The notes: generated by a model from the letters alone, not told the origin. 64,000 nucleotides of DNA from UBA1181 sp963626555 (GCA_963626555.1 CAVFXQ010000003.1:1-64000); one strand, 5' to 3'. Shown: positions 52,379-61,625, numbered from the stretch's first letter. Translations and numbers: made by a program.

Positions 52379-54436
52379 TTATTTCTTGATGAATTGCTTA
52401 ACAACAATGTTGTTGTCAGTGTAAACCTTAACGATGTACATACCAGCAGCCAAGTTGGAAACTTGAACACTGTTAGTGTTTGCAGAAGCAACAACTGCAC
52501 CTGCGAGGTTGAGAACTTCAACCTTCTCAGCGTCAACATTTACGTTCAAAACATCCTCTGCAGGGTTAGGGTAAACAACTACGTTTTGGGCATCAACCTT
52601 GGTGTCTTCTGTTGCAGCCAAAATCTCGTCATATGTCTTTCCGTTGTAAGCGGCAGCTTTGTAGAAGTGCATTGGTCCAACATTACCACCAGGGATTCCA
52701 TGTTCACCATCGTTCGGTGTTGCCCAAGTGATAGTCAAGACATATTTGCCAGCCTCTCTGACGAGCAAAGAAACTTCATCGTCTGCGTCTGAATCTGCGT
52801 TGTATGGTTTCCACCAACCGTACAAGTATTCAGCATCATAATTATTACCAGACAAATACCAACCATCTACAACGTCTTCTGTACCCGAATTGTAGAGGGC
52901 GTTACCCAACGATGTACCATCTTCTTTCTTGAGTGAGAACGATACGATGTCAGTACCACCGTTGAGGGCAACACCAAATTTGTAATATCCGGCTTCTTTA
53001 ACTTCAATTGAGTAAGCCATCCACTCTCCTGGCTCACGCCATCCAATGTTGTATTCATTCCATGCTGGAACTTCAACACCATAAGGGTAGTCTCCATATG
53101 AAGTATTAGTTCCTGCAATAGTGGTTACGTCAACACAATCATCGTTTCTGAAATCACACCATTGTGCTCCAGCATAACATAGATTTTCGTTTTTAGACTT
53201 ACAATCTGACGCAGTACATAGCGCTTTGTCTTCTGTAGTTGTATTTTCATCGTGGTATGCCACACCTTCGCCTCCTTTGTCAAAATATCCGACTGTAAAA
53301 TACTTTCCAGAAGGGGTCGGAATTACTTGGTAACCGTTGTATGGACCCTCGGTAGTGATTATAGTTGGGCAATTTCCGTCTCCACAAAGTTTAGTCTTGA
53401 TGTAATCTCCAGAAGGAGCGGTTTCGTAAGTACTACATTCCTTCAAAGAAGAAGACTCTTCGTCTTTTTTACCCCAGTTCCAGAAACACCAGCTGAGTTT
53501 TGCTCTACCATCGTTATCACCATCGCAAACCTGTAAAAGAGAGTTTCCTAAAGAAGGGCAGATATCGTCCTCGTATGCATACGTTTTACCTGATGCTCCT
53601 CCTGTGTAATCAGAGACACCCCACTCAGAAACGAACATTGGGATTTTGCCTGCTGCACTTTTTAGGTTAGACAAGAAGTTGTAGTGGGTACAAGAGTAGT
53701 AGTGGAACGCGTACAAGATTTGTTTTGAAACATCCGTGCCGTTAACTGTCGTAACTGGGTCTGCAGCAGCTTGCCCTGGCAATTGGTCCCATTGAGGAGT
53801 ACCACAGATAATCAAGGCATCTGGGTCGTTTGCCAAGATGTGTGGAATAACCGTGTTGGCGTATCTTTTTATATTGCTCCAACTTGTTGCTCCTGGCTCG
53901 TTACAGATTTCATAGATGACGTGATTGTAACCTTTTTCTTTGATGTATGCAGACATCACGTCAAAGAAGTGTTCAGCTCCTGTACTACTGCTACCGATAG
54001 CAGCCCCACCGTTCAAGTAGGCATTAGGGTCTGCGTTATTGCCGTTTTCTTCGGTAGGCAAAACGTGGTAGTCAACGATACAGTAGATGCCTACATTGTA
54101 GGCGTAGTCAACATATTCCTTCATCTTACCTGCATAGTAGTCTGGACTAGTTGCCCAAGCTTTGGTTGCATACATTGCCAAACGAACGATGTTGGCTCCC
54201 CAACCCTTCATTACTTTTACAGCATCTTGATTCATACAACCACTTGCTTCTGGGTAGTTCAAACCGAAGGTTGACCAACCTTTCAACTGGATTGCGTTAC
54301 CGTTTTGGTCTGACAACTGCAATCCATTCAATTTCAGATTTCCGTACTTCTCGATGTAGTTCTCATTCGAGTAGTCGGCTGCGTTCGCTGCGAAACAGGC
54401 GAACATCACTGACAAAAAGAATAAAATTTTCTTCAT
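52379..54436 (-). CDS. GH5 endoglucanase with CBM and T9SS sorting domain
   Basis: A 685-aa secreted glycoside hydrolase, beginning at the ATG giving MKKILFFLSV. After the signal peptide (1-20), the GH5 barrel spans about 30-345, with the proton donor Glu180 in EICNEPGA and the nucleophile Glu271 in FVSEWGVSD, as in cellulases. A CBM6-like domain (about 455-600) and a type A T9SS C-terminal domain follow (VVVYPNPAEDVLNV ... GMYIVKVYTDN, about 608-685). The product is therefore exported across the outer membrane by T9SS. A 190-nt leader precedes it. Confidence 0.95.
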   Translation of the reverse strand: MKKILFFLSVMFACFAANAADYSNENYIEKYGNLKLNGLQLSDQNGNAIQLKGWSTFGLNYPEASGCMNQDAVKVMKGWGANIVRLAMYATKAWATSPDYYAGKMKEYVDYAYNVGIYCIVDYHVLPTEENGNNADPNAYLNGGAAIGSSSTGAEHFFDVMSAYIKEKGYNHVIYEICNEPGATSWSNIKRYANTVIPHILANDPDALIICGTPQWDQLPGQAAADPVTTVNGTDVSKQILYAFHYYSCTHYNFLSNLKSAAGKIPMFVSEWGVSDYTGGASGKTYAYEDDICPSLGNSLLQVCDGDNDGRAKLSWCFWNWGKKDEESSSLKECSTYETAPSGDYIKTKLCGDGNCPTIITTEGPYNGYQVIPTPSGKYFTVGYFDKGGEGVAYHDENTTTEDKALCTASDCKSKNENLCYAGAQWCDFRNDDCVDVTTIAGTNTSYGDYPYGVEVPAWNEYNIGWREPGEWMAYSIEVKEAGYYKFGVALNGGTDIVSFSLKKEDGTSLGNALYNSGTEDVVDGWYLSGNNYDAEYLYGWWKPYNADSDADDEVSLLVREAGKYVLTITWATPNDGEHGIPGGNVGPMHFYKAAAYNGKTYDEILAATEDTKVDAQNVVVYPNPAEDVLNVNVDAEKVEVLNLAGAVVASANTNSVQVSNLAAGMYIVKVYTDNNIVVKQFIKK

Positions 54437-54629
54437 TGTACTTGAAAAATTTGTTTTATAACTGATTTTAATCGTTCTTAGGCTGTAGTAGTTCCCCAAA
54501 CAGCATCAGGTTTGTGTGTTTTTCTGGGTTTTGTTAGAGAACTATCTTCCTATTATACTTCATTCACATCGCGGAGCAAGGCGACAATTCCGTGCTTCGT
54601 TTGTGTATGCGCACTACATCTTCACATTA
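54437..54629 (-). other. Long 5' leader of the GH5 gene
   Basis: About 190 nt of untranslated leader lies between the inferred transcription start and the GH5 ATG. I see no open frame and no riboswitch family I can name. It may hold a regulatory RNA structure. Confidence 0.4.
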
Positions 54630-54635
54630 TGGTCG

Positions 54636-54667
54636 CAAATATAGGTGAGAGGGTGTGAATTTGCAAA
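54636..54667 (-). promoter_or_regulatory. Promoter of the GH5 gene
   Basis: On the minus strand TTTG (54664-54667), 20-bp spacer and TATATTTG (54636-54643), a consensus Bacteroidota promoter. Confidence 0.65.
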
Positions 54668-54698
54668 TTTTTTTTGAAATTTTAAAATGGAAAAGTAT

Positions 54699-54706
54699 TA
54701 ACTTTG
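54699..54706 (+). promoter_or_regulatory. -7 promoter box of the AAA-ATPase-like gene
   Basis: TAACTTTG, 25 nt before the ATG at 54732, divergent from the GH5 promoter. Confidence 0.5.
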
Positions 54707-54731
54707 TTATGATAAAATCATAGAAAGGATA

Positions 54732-55846
54732 ATGAAGTACCCTATAGGAATACAAACATTTGAAAAGATAGTAAGCGAAGACTATGTGTATGTGGATAAG
54801 ACGGATATGGTATATTCTCTTGCACACAGCGGGAGCATTTATTTTTTAAGTCGCCCAAGACGATTTGGAAAGAGTCTTTTCTTGTCTACATTAGAGAATT
54901 ATTTTTTAGGGAAAAAGGAATTGTTTAAGGGGCTGTTCATAGAAAAGTTGGAGAAAGAGTGGAAAACCTATCCAGTCTTTCATGTTGATTTTAACAGTGA
55001 AAATTATACAGAACCTAATACGCTTAATAATGCCATTGATAACTATTTATGTTCTTGGGAAAACAAGTATGGTTTGGTTTCCACATCAAATCAAAGTTCG
55101 GGCAGAAGGTTTGCTAATGTGTTGGAGGCGGCACATAAACAAACAGGAACTCGTTGTGTAGTTCTTGTCGACGAGTATGACAAGCCGATTTTGGATGTTA
55201 TGGATAGTGGAATGTTTACATTGGTTGGAGATAATAAAATGTCTATTGAAGATAAAAATAGAGAAACTTTAAAAGCTTTTTATTCGACGTTTAAGTTGGC
55301 GGACAAAGACCTCCATTTTGTCTTTCTCACTGGTGTTACGAAGTTCTCTCAAGTGAGCATTTTTAGTGGTTTCAATCAGCCTAACGACATAAGTATGGAC
55401 GAGCGTTATGACACTATATGTGGAATGACAGATGAGGAGATAGATAGGTATTTCGCGCAGACGGTGGTTGAATTAGCAGGAAAGCGGAGGATGTCTGTGA
55501 CCGAGTCACGTTTGGCGTTGAAGAAGCGATTTGATGGATATCATTTTAGCAGTCGGTTGAAAGGAGTGTATAATCCTTTTAGCTTGTTGAACACATTCAA
55601 TAAATTGACAATAGACGACTATTGGTTTAGCACGGGAACACCTACTTATCTGATACGATTACTAAACCATTTTGGTGAAAATTTAAACGACTTGACAAAT
55701 AAGTATTATTTCAAAAGTCAGTTTTATGAGTTTAATGCAGTAAGAACGCAGTCATTGCCGATAATTTATCAAAGTGGATATTTAACGATAAAAACGTATG
55801 ACCCTGAAAATGAAGTCTATACCTTAGATTTTCCTAATGAAGAAGT
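54732..55846 (+). CDS. AAA-ATPase-like/PD-(D/E)xK protein, 3' part lost in gap
   Basis: The visible 371 residues are the N-terminal part of an AAA-ATPase-like (PF09820) protein, a family that is amplified in gut Bacteroidales and usually ends in a PDDEXK nuclease domain of about 130-150 aa. Walker A is SRPRRFGKS (about 40-48), Walker B is VVLVDEYDKP (about 142-151). The start MKYPIGIQTFEKIVSEDYV is typical of the family. The nuclease part would fall in the 534-base N gap, which is about the right size, but whether it is intact cannot be read. Confidence 0.85.
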
Positions 55847-56380
55847 NNNNNNNNNNNNNNNNNNNNNNNNNNNNNNNNNNNNNNNNNNNNNNNNNNNNNN
55901 NNNNNNNNNNNNNNNNNNNNNNNNNNNNNNNNNNNNNNNNNNNNNNNNNNNNNNNNNNNNNNNNNNNNNNNNNNNNNNNNNNNNNNNNNNNNNNNNNNNN
56001 NNNNNNNNNNNNNNNNNNNNNNNNNNNNNNNNNNNNNNNNNNNNNNNNNNNNNNNNNNNNNNNNNNNNNNNNNNNNNNNNNNNNNNNNNNNNNNNNNNNN
56101 NNNNNNNNNNNNNNNNNNNNNNNNNNNNNNNNNNNNNNNNNNNNNNNNNNNNNNNNNNNNNNNNNNNNNNNNNNNNNNNNNNNNNNNNNNNNNNNNNNNN
56201 NNNNNNNNNNNNNNNNNNNNNNNNNNNNNNNNNNNNNNNNNNNNNNNNNNNNNNNNNNNNNNNNNNNNNNNNNNNNNNNNNNNNNNNNNNNNNNNNNNNN
56301 NNNNNNNNNNNNNNNNNNNNNNNNNNNNNNNNNNNNNNNNNNNNNNNNNNNNNNNNNNNNNNNNNNNNNNNNNNNNNNNN
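55847..56380. other. Assembly gap (534 N)
   Basis: A run of 534 N, its length presumably estimated from read pairs. It swallows the 3' part of the AAA-ATPase-like gene; the 16 bases between the gap and the ybaK stop are too short to tell whether the gene ends inside. Confidence 0.98.
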
Positions 56381-56396
56381 TAGACAATAATTTTGC

Positions 56397-56885
56397 TTAC
56401 TCAGCTATCAGATCGTCCACTGTCATTCCGCATACCTCAATGAGTTGCGTAGGGTTGATTTTGATTTGCAAGCCACGAACGCCTGCGCTGACATAGATAA
56501 AATCGTACTGAAGGGCTGTGTTGTGTATGTGCGTAGGGTAAGGCTTTTTCATGCCTAAAGGGGAACACCCCCCGCGAATGTAGCCAGTTAAACCTAATAG
56601 TTCTTTCACAGTGGTCATGGCGCAATTTTTATTGCCCGATGCTTTGGCCGCTTTCTTCAAGTCTACCTCCTCTGCTCCTGGAATGACGCAAACGAAAATA
56701 CCTGTTTTATCTCCTCGTAGTACCAATGTCTTGAATACCAACTCAATAGGCTCGTTGAGTTGGGCGGCTACATGCACTGCACTGAGATCGTTCTCGTCCA
56801 CTATGTAGGGGACAAGTTCGTAAGGAATTTTCTTGCTGTCTAACAAACGGGCAGCGTTTGTTTTTTGTATCTTATCTTTTGACAT
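56397..56885 (-). CDS. ybaK: Cys-tRNA(Pro)/YbaK-type deacylase
   Basis: A 162-aa cytoplasmic editing enzyme of the YbaK/EbsC class that clears misacylated Cys-tRNA-Pro. Family marks are KTNAARLLDSKKI at the start, LVFKTLVLRGD, the substrate-pocket lysine in the VDLKKAAKASG segment (about 75-85), and GGCSPLGMKK with the conserved glycine-rich loop (about 105-114). It is the last gene of a minus-strand run starting at 59606, 21 nt after gldA. Confidence 0.92.
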   Translation of the reverse strand: MSKDKIQKTNAARLLDSKKIPYELVPYIVDENDLSAVHVAAQLNEPIELVFKTLVLRGDKTGIFVCVIPGAEEVDLKKAAKASGNKNCAMTTVKELLGLTGYIRGGCSPLGMKKPYPTHIHNTALQYDFIYVSAGVRGLQIKINPTQLIEVCGMTVDDLIAE

Positions 56886-56906
56886 GTCTTTTTTCTTTAA
56901 AAAATC

Positions 56907-57809
56907 TTATTTTGTGACGGTTCTGAACACCTCTTCCATTGAACGCTCATGCAAGCGTAGCGTGAGCAAAACAGCATTTTGGGCAACACATGCGTAGAAC
57001 ACTTTTTCACGAACATCTTCATTAGAAGAAATTATAAATGTGTTGCCTGAGAGATGGGTTACCGAATGAACACCTTCAATTCCTTCTATGAAGTCAACAT
57101 TGGTAGGAGAGAGAAACTCCACCAAGGTGGAAATTGTGTGGTTGTCATTAGATGAAACAACGATGTCTTCCTTGTCGTCGACTGCAATTTTACCCTTGTT
57201 GAGGATGATGACACGGTCGCAGATAGCGGAAACTTCCTGCATAATGTGAGTGGAGAGCATGACGGTTTTTTCTTGTCCTAACTCCTTGATCAAGTCGCGT
57301 ACTCCGATGATTTGGTTGGGGTCTAAGCCTGTAGTTGGTTCGTCTAAAATCAATACTTCAGGGTTGGGGATCAATGCTTGTGCTAACCCGACACGCTGAC
57401 GGTAACCTTTGGATAGAGTGCCTATTCTCTTTTTGTATTCTCTCGTCAAGCCTGTCTTCTCGATAATCTCGTCGACACGGCTTCTTGACGTTTTGCCTAA
57501 TTGGTAAATGCCTGCGATGAACATCAGATACTCTTTGACGTACATGTCGGGGTAGATAGGGTTGTGTTCGGGAAGATAACCTATCTTTTTATGCGTTTCT
57601 TGAGGATTTTTAGCCACGTCTAAACCGCAGACCTGTACACTTCCGCTATCGGCGGCAAGATAACCATTGATAATCTTCATCGTGGTGGATTTGCCTGCGC
57701 CGTTATTGCCGAGAAACGCCACGATTTCGCCTGTCCCGATAGAAAAACTGATGTTGTCTAACACTTTTTGAGTGCCGAATGACTTAGATAGGTTTTGTAC
57801 TTGAATCAT
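56907..57809 (-). CDS. gldA: GldA-like ABC transporter ATPase
   Basis: A 300-aa ABC ATPase most like GldA, part of the gliding-associated GldAFG transporter of Bacteroidota. Walker A is GNNGAGKST (34-42), the Q-loop region is GYLPEHNPIYPDM, the signature is LSKGYRQRVG (about 131-140), Walker B is VLILDEPTTGLD (about 153-164) and the switch histidine lies in STHIMQE. A C-terminal domain with a divergent regulatory region follows residue 215. No GldF/GldG permease is nearby, so it may serve another permease. The GldA name is by similarity. Confidence 0.85.
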   Translation of the reverse strand: MIQVQNLSKSFGTQKVLDNISFSIGTGEIVAFLGNNGAGKSTTMKIINGYLAADSGSVQVCGLDVAKNPQETHKKIGYLPEHNPIYPDMYVKEYLMFIAGIYQLGKTSRSRVDEIIEKTGLTREYKKRIGTLSKGYRQRVGLAQALIPNPEVLILDEPTTGLDPNQIIGVRDLIKELGQEKTVMLSTHIMQEVSAICDRVIILNKGKIAVDDKEDIVVSSNDNHTISTLVEFLSPTNVDFIEGIEGVHSVTHLSGNTFIISSNEDVREKVFYACVAQNAVLLTLRLHERSMEEVFRTVTK

Positions 57810-57854
57810 GGTGTTACGTCTATGTATAGAAGGTATTTTTGTGTTGACTATTGT

Positions 57855-58514
57855 TTATTTCTTTCTGCCGAAATCGGCGGGTATTTCGCCCCACGACTCA
57901 GTCTGCCATTTGCGGATAGGGTTGTGGTAGTCGTTGTTTTTCAGCCAGTTTTCGGCACGTTCGATGAGGTTGTGGAGCTGCTCTGTTTTGTTGTTTTTCA
58001 CGAGATTGGTCTTGCATTTCTTCTGCCTTATCCAAGAGATGGCGTTGGCACTGTCCGAGTAGATAGGCATCTCCGATCCTCTCTGTTTCAGCAGAGCTAA
58101 GCCATGAACAATAGCGAGAAATTCACCTATGTTGTTGGTTCCCAATTGGAATGGTCCTGCATGAAAAATTTGCGAGTTGTCTTTTAGATAGACACCTCTG
58201 TATTCCATAACACCTGGATTATGCGAGCAAGCCGCATCTACGGCAAGGGCTTCAGTCCCGATTGATGGTTTCCCGACGGGAATGTTGTCTACGCATTGTT
58301 TCAGTAAATCGCTGAAAGACTGAGTCTTGCCAGATGCGATATAGTTGGCATAGCCGCTAACATACGCCTCTTCTGCCTTTTCAAGGCTCTCGAATGATTT
58401 GTATTTCGCATTCGGGAACTCGTCAATTTGCGACTTGCAATCCGCCCAATTGACATAGATGCCGGGAACTCTTCCCACCCAGACAACGTAGAATTTTTGC
58501 TTTTTCTCTGCCAT
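57855..58514 (-). CDS. rnhA: Ribonuclease H1 with viroplasmin-type N-domain
   Basis: A 219-aa RNase HI that degrades the RNA of RNA-DNA hybrids. The N-terminal caulimovirus VI-type hybrid-binding domain (4-50, YVVWVGRVPGIYVNW) is followed by the catalytic domain with Asp in AVDAACSHNP (about 87-97), Glu in NNIGEFLAIVH (about 126-136) and Asp in PIYSDSANAISW (about 148-159). The C-terminal Asp lies near the end. In an operon between argE-like and gldA genes. Confidence 0.9.
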   Translation of the reverse strand: MAEKKQKFYVVWVGRVPGIYVNWADCKSQIDEFPNAKYKSFESLEKAEEAYVSGYANYIASGKTQSFSDLLKQCVDNIPVGKPSIGTEALAVDAACSHNPGVMEYRGVYLKDNSQIFHAGPFQLGTNNIGEFLAIVHGLALLKQRGSEMPIYSDSANAISWIRQKKCKTNLVKNNKTEQLHNLIERAENWLKNNDYHNPIRKWQTESWGEIPADFGRKK

Positions 58515-58529
58515 TCTCAGTGATCCTTT

Positions 58530-59606
58530 TTAGTCCGTAACTTTTTCGAATGTCATACCATCGAGTAGGGAGACGTATGTTGGAATTGCTTTCCTTATTT
58601 CATCCAATTTAATGTATTCGTCGGCGGTGTGAGAGCGAGCTGATTCTCCAGGACCCAATTTGAGGCTCGGGAAATGCATAAACGCTTGATCGGACAGGGT
58701 TGGAGATCCGAAGGTGGACATACCCAATTCCAAACCTTTTTTTACGATGGGAAGGTCGGTCGAGATACCCGAAGAGGTGAGACGGAAAGAACGAGCTTTC
58801 AGTTCTGACTCCAATTCTACATCAAGGATTGAGAACACTTCTTGGTTGGAATAGCAATCATTCGTGCGTACATCAATGACAAAGGTACACTCGTCGGGGA
58901 CGACATTGTGTTGTGTGCCAGCATGTACCATTGTAACGGTCATTTTTACGGGACCCAAAGATGGTGAAACTTTGGGCAACTGGGCCGTTCGAACCCACTC
59001 TATGTCTTTGATTGCTTTATAGATAGCGTTGATGCCTTCATTGCGTGCTGCGTGGCCTGACTTCCCTTTTGCCACACAGTCGACCACCATCAGACCTTTT
59101 TCGGCGATGGCCATCTGCATACCTGTCGGCTCGCCAACAACGGCGAAATCGATAGGAGGAAGGGCGGTGAGAAGCAGCTCCATACCATTTTTCCCAGACA
59201 CCTCTTCTTCTGCGGAAGCCCCGAAGATCAAATTATATGGTTGTTCTTTTTCTGAAAGAATAAAGAAAGTGTGGAGCAAGGAAACAAGCGGTGCGCCAGC
59301 ATCGTTGCTGCCCAATCCGTAGAGTGTGTCGCCCTCTAAAGTGGGTTTGTGTGGGTCATGTTGCCAACCGCTGACGGGGCGTACCGTATCGATGTGTGAG
59401 TTGAGCAGAATGGTAGGTTTGTCTTTGTCGAAACCTTTAGCGACGATCCAAATGTTGTTTTCTAAACGATTTGTCTCGTAGCCTAATGATTCTATGTAAG
59501 TTTGTAGAAAGTTGGCTACAGATTTTTCATCTCGACTATAAGAGGGGATGGCAATCATCTCCTGCAACAGCGAAATTGCACTTTCTTGCGCTTGTTGGAT
59601 ATCCAT
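58530..59606 (-). CDS. M20 deacetylase (Bacteroidota ArgE type)
   Basis: A 358-aa zinc peptidase-fold enzyme of the ArgE/DapE group, probably the Bacteroidota N-acetyl-citrulline/ornithine deacetylase of arginine synthesis. Metal and catalytic residues sit in LLNSHIDTVRP (about 66-76), GLGSNDAGAP (about 95-104), ASAEEEVSG (the catalytic Glu pair, about 128-136) and VGEPTGMQ. A dimerisation/lid domain spans about 165-280. First gene of the operon, with a TATCTTTG -7 box 36 nt upstream. Exact substrate is inferred from family membership. Confidence 0.87.
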   Translation of the reverse strand: MDIQQAQESAISLLQEMIAIPSYSRDEKSVANFLQTYIESLGYETNRLENNIWIVAKGFDKDKPTILLNSHIDTVRPVSGWQHDPHKPTLEGDTLYGLGSNDAGAPLVSLLHTFFILSEKEQPYNLIFGASAEEEVSGKNGMELLLTALPPIDFAVVGEPTGMQMAIAEKGLMVVDCVAKGKSGHAARNEGINAIYKAIKDIEWVRTAQLPKVSPSLGPVKMTVTMVHAGTQHNVVPDECTFVIDVRTNDCYSNQEVFSILDVELESELKARSFRLTSSGISTDLPIVKKGLELGMSTFGSPTLSDQAFMHFPSLKLGPGESARSHTADEYIKLDEIRKAIPTYVSLLDGMTFEKVTD

Positions 59607-59641
59607 GAATGTTACCTTTTCTATCTGTTTAGTTTAATGTA

Positions 59642-59649
59642 CAAAGATA
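59642..59649 (-). promoter_or_regulatory. -7 promoter box of the argE-like operon
   Basis: TATCTTTG on the minus strand, 36 nt upstream of the M20 gene ATG. Confidence 0.5.
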
Positions 59650-59775
59650 CGAATGCAAAGTGAACTAAGGACGTATTTGTATTGATAAAAAAGAGATTGC
59701 TTGAAATTTGTTTTTGATGCTTCCTTGTTGGCGTTTAAAAATATAATTTTGATAAATAAACATAAACTATTTGGT

Positions 59776-60642
59776 ATGAGAAACATAAGGAAAAAAATTA
59801 TAAATCAAGTAGGAGTGGTGGCGTTGTTCGTCGGACTCCTGACGGGGTGTACATCAGGGCAAACGAAGAAAGAAATCGCTCTGCCAGATGCCTCTGTTAA
59901 ATTTATAGAAAATGAGTTAGAACGTAAGACTGTATGGAGGATTTCGGAAACGAAGACGATGATGGACTACGAGGTTATTATGACCGATGGCACGGAAGTA
60001 GAATTTAATCATCAAGGCGATTGGGAGGATATTAATTTCCGAAAGACTGTTATGCCAACGAGTTTTCTATCTACGCTTCCACAGAAGATGAAAACGTACA
60101 TAGAGGAGAATCAACTTATAGAAGAAGTGCATAAGATAGAGAAAAAACGTGTTGGAAGAAAAAGTTTCATCTATCGTATAGAACTGCATAAGCCCAACGA
60201 TGTAGAGTTGAGTTTCTCAAAAGACGGAGAACTGATCAGTGACGATCCAGAAGGCAAAAGATTACCTTCTGCAGCGAGATCTTTTTTGAGTAATCATTTC
60301 TCAAGTCATGACGTTGTTGCGATTGTTGAGGATGTCGATGGCAGTTACAATGTAACCCTTGAAGATGACACGGAGATTAGTTTTTCAAGAAAAGGTGTAT
60401 GGTATGAATTGAGGGTGAGTAAGAAGAATTGTATCCCTGCCAGTTTGATGAAACAATTGCCATCAAACATTGATAGATATGTGAAGACCAACCACGAGAA
60501 GCAGTGCATTCGTAGGATAGAGAAGAAGAGCTACGGCTATCGCGTAAAGTTGAGCAAGCCAAACAACGTTGAGTTGCAGTTCTCTAAGGCAGGCGAGTTC
60601 TTAGGAGGCGAGGATAAGAACGCCTCTAATGTCGACGAATAA
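59776..60642 (+). CDS. PepSY-like repeat lipoprotein
   Basis: A 288-aa lipoprotein starting at the ATG giving MRNIRKKI, with a lipobox LLTGC. It has two copies of a PepSY-like (DUF2874/PF11396) module, roughly residues 40-155 and 160-275. In each copy a FIENE/FLSNH helix is followed by DYEVIMTDGTEVEF or YNVTLEDDTEISF and a final VELSFSKDG/VELQFSKAG strand. Such proteins are exported or periplasmic in gut Bacteroidota and their function is unclear; BLIP-like inhibitor folds have been noted. No signature enzyme residues are seen. Confidence 0.82.
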   Translation: MRNIRKKIINQVGVVALFVGLLTGCTSGQTKKEIALPDASVKFIENELERKTVWRISETKTMMDYEVIMTDGTEVEFNHQGDWEDINFRKTVMPTSFLSTLPQKMKTYIEENQLIEEVHKIEKKRVGRKSFIYRIELHKPNDVELSFSKDGELISDDPEGKRLPSAARSFLSNHFSSHDVVAIVEDVDGSYNVTLEDDTEISFSRKGVWYELRVSKKNCIPASLMKQLPSNIDRYVKTNHEKQCIRRIEKKSYGYRVKLSKPNNVELQFSKAGEFLGGEDKNASNVDE

Positions 60643-60652
60643 AAAAATCAAA

Positions 60653-60682
60653 CTTGTGCAAAATAAGCTTATTTTGCACAAG
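60653..60682 (-). terminator. 30-bp perfect palindrome, terminator of small gene
   Basis: CTTGTGCAAAATAAG and its exact reverse complement join without loop. On the minus strand it runs into TTTGATTTTTTT, 21 nt past the stop of the 43-aa gene. It may also stop plus-strand transcripts of the PepSY-like gene, though no T run follows on that side. Confidence 0.7.
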
Positions 60683-60703
60683 AAAAACGTAAGTCCCTTA
60701 CTT

Positions 60704-60835
60704 TTAGAAATAATCGTTAAAAGCCAAATAAGTGATAATCATCAAACAAACAACTTGCAATGCATATAAAAACAATGCGCCCTTACTGATGTAAAACTTA
60801 AATCCTTTGCCTTTTTCACTTTTTCCATTTCCCAT
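60704..60835 (-). CDS. 43-aa small membrane protein
   Basis: A short open frame with a strong start context (AAAGGCGA about 10 nt before the ATG). It has a basic N-terminus (MGNGKSEKGKGFKFYISKG) and one transmembrane helix (about 20-37, LFLYALQVVCLMIITYLAF), then the end NDYF. The family is unknown. It has its own palindromic terminator and lies next to the gene for the secreted protein partner of the serine protease. Confidence 0.6.
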   Translation of the reverse strand: MGNGKSEKGKGFKFYISKGALFLYALQVVCLMIITYLAFNDYF

Positions 60836-60909
60836 AATATTCGCCTTTAAATAAAAATAAAATAATAAGGCAAAAATATGGAAAATGGATATTAAATTCA
60901 AGTTTGTTG

Positions 60910-61590
60910 CTATTTTTTCTTGTTTTTCGCTTCTTTGTATGTGTTATATTCACTTACAATGTCTGAAATGTTATCGCCAGTGAGCGTTCCATTTTTGATT
61001 TGTTCAATTAAATCGGGATAATCTCCGAAGAAATATTCATAGACTTTCTCGAAATTGTTTTGAACTTTCACTGCTGTTTTTTTTACGATAAATCCCTTTG
61101 GATAGGTGATAGAGCGGTTGGCGTGAACTGCGAAATCGTCATCTTGTTTTTTGCAATAGTAGTCGTCGACCGTATTCGACCAAGCTCCGTTAACATAGTT
61201 ACTTACAGAGGTGATGTAGAGCGAAATTGCACCATCATCGAGGAGATAGGCCTTCATCTCTTTAACTTTGTCTAATTTCCCATCTTTAAAATCATCGGTG
61301 TTAAGGTAAAGAATGTTTTCAATGACGGAACTCACTTCTATACCATCTTCTCCTGCAGTGTAGAAGATAGCATGTTGAATCTCGTCAGAAGCAATCTTTT
61401 TTTTCTTGTCATTTTCGGAAAGACGATACTTTGTTTTAGTATAGAACAAAGAAGTAGGATCAGCTTGACATTCAATTTTTTCACCATTCTTGAGAATAAG
61501 AAGGGCGGGTTCGTAGTCCACCTTCGCTGCAAAAGCTGAGAATGAAAGTGAAAATAGAAAAGATAAGAGTAAAAATTTTGAAGATTTCAT
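60910..61590 (-). CDS. Secreted hypothetical protein downstream of the protease
   Basis: A 226-aa protein with signal peptide (MKSSKFLLLSFLFSLSFSAFA). I do not recognise the family. The first part (about 25-80) looks like a beta-barrel strand pair (LLILKNGEKIECQ, TKTKYRLSENDK). The C-terminal third (about 175-226) is helical and lysine rich, with FEKVYEYFFGDYPDLIEQI. It starts 35 nt downstream of the serine protease stop on the same strand and so probably works with it at the cell surface. Confidence 0.78.
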   Translation of the reverse strand: MKSSKFLLLSFLFSLSFSAFAAKVDYEPALLILKNGEKIECQADPTSLFYTKTKYRLSENDKKKKIASDEIQHAIFYTAGEDGIEVSSVIENILYLNTDDFKDGKLDKVKEMKAYLLDDGAISLYITSVSNYVNGAWSNTVDDYYCKKQDDDFAVHANRSITYPKGFIVKKTAVKVQNNFEKVYEYFFGDYPDLIEQIKNGTLTGDNISDIVSEYNTYKEAKNKKK

Positions 61591-61625
61591 CGTGTATGAT
61601 TTTATCGGTTTTTTTGAGAATTTCA

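Noticed and set aside
55824..56496. Open frames across the N run
   Set aside because: They consist mostly of unknown residues and carry no information.
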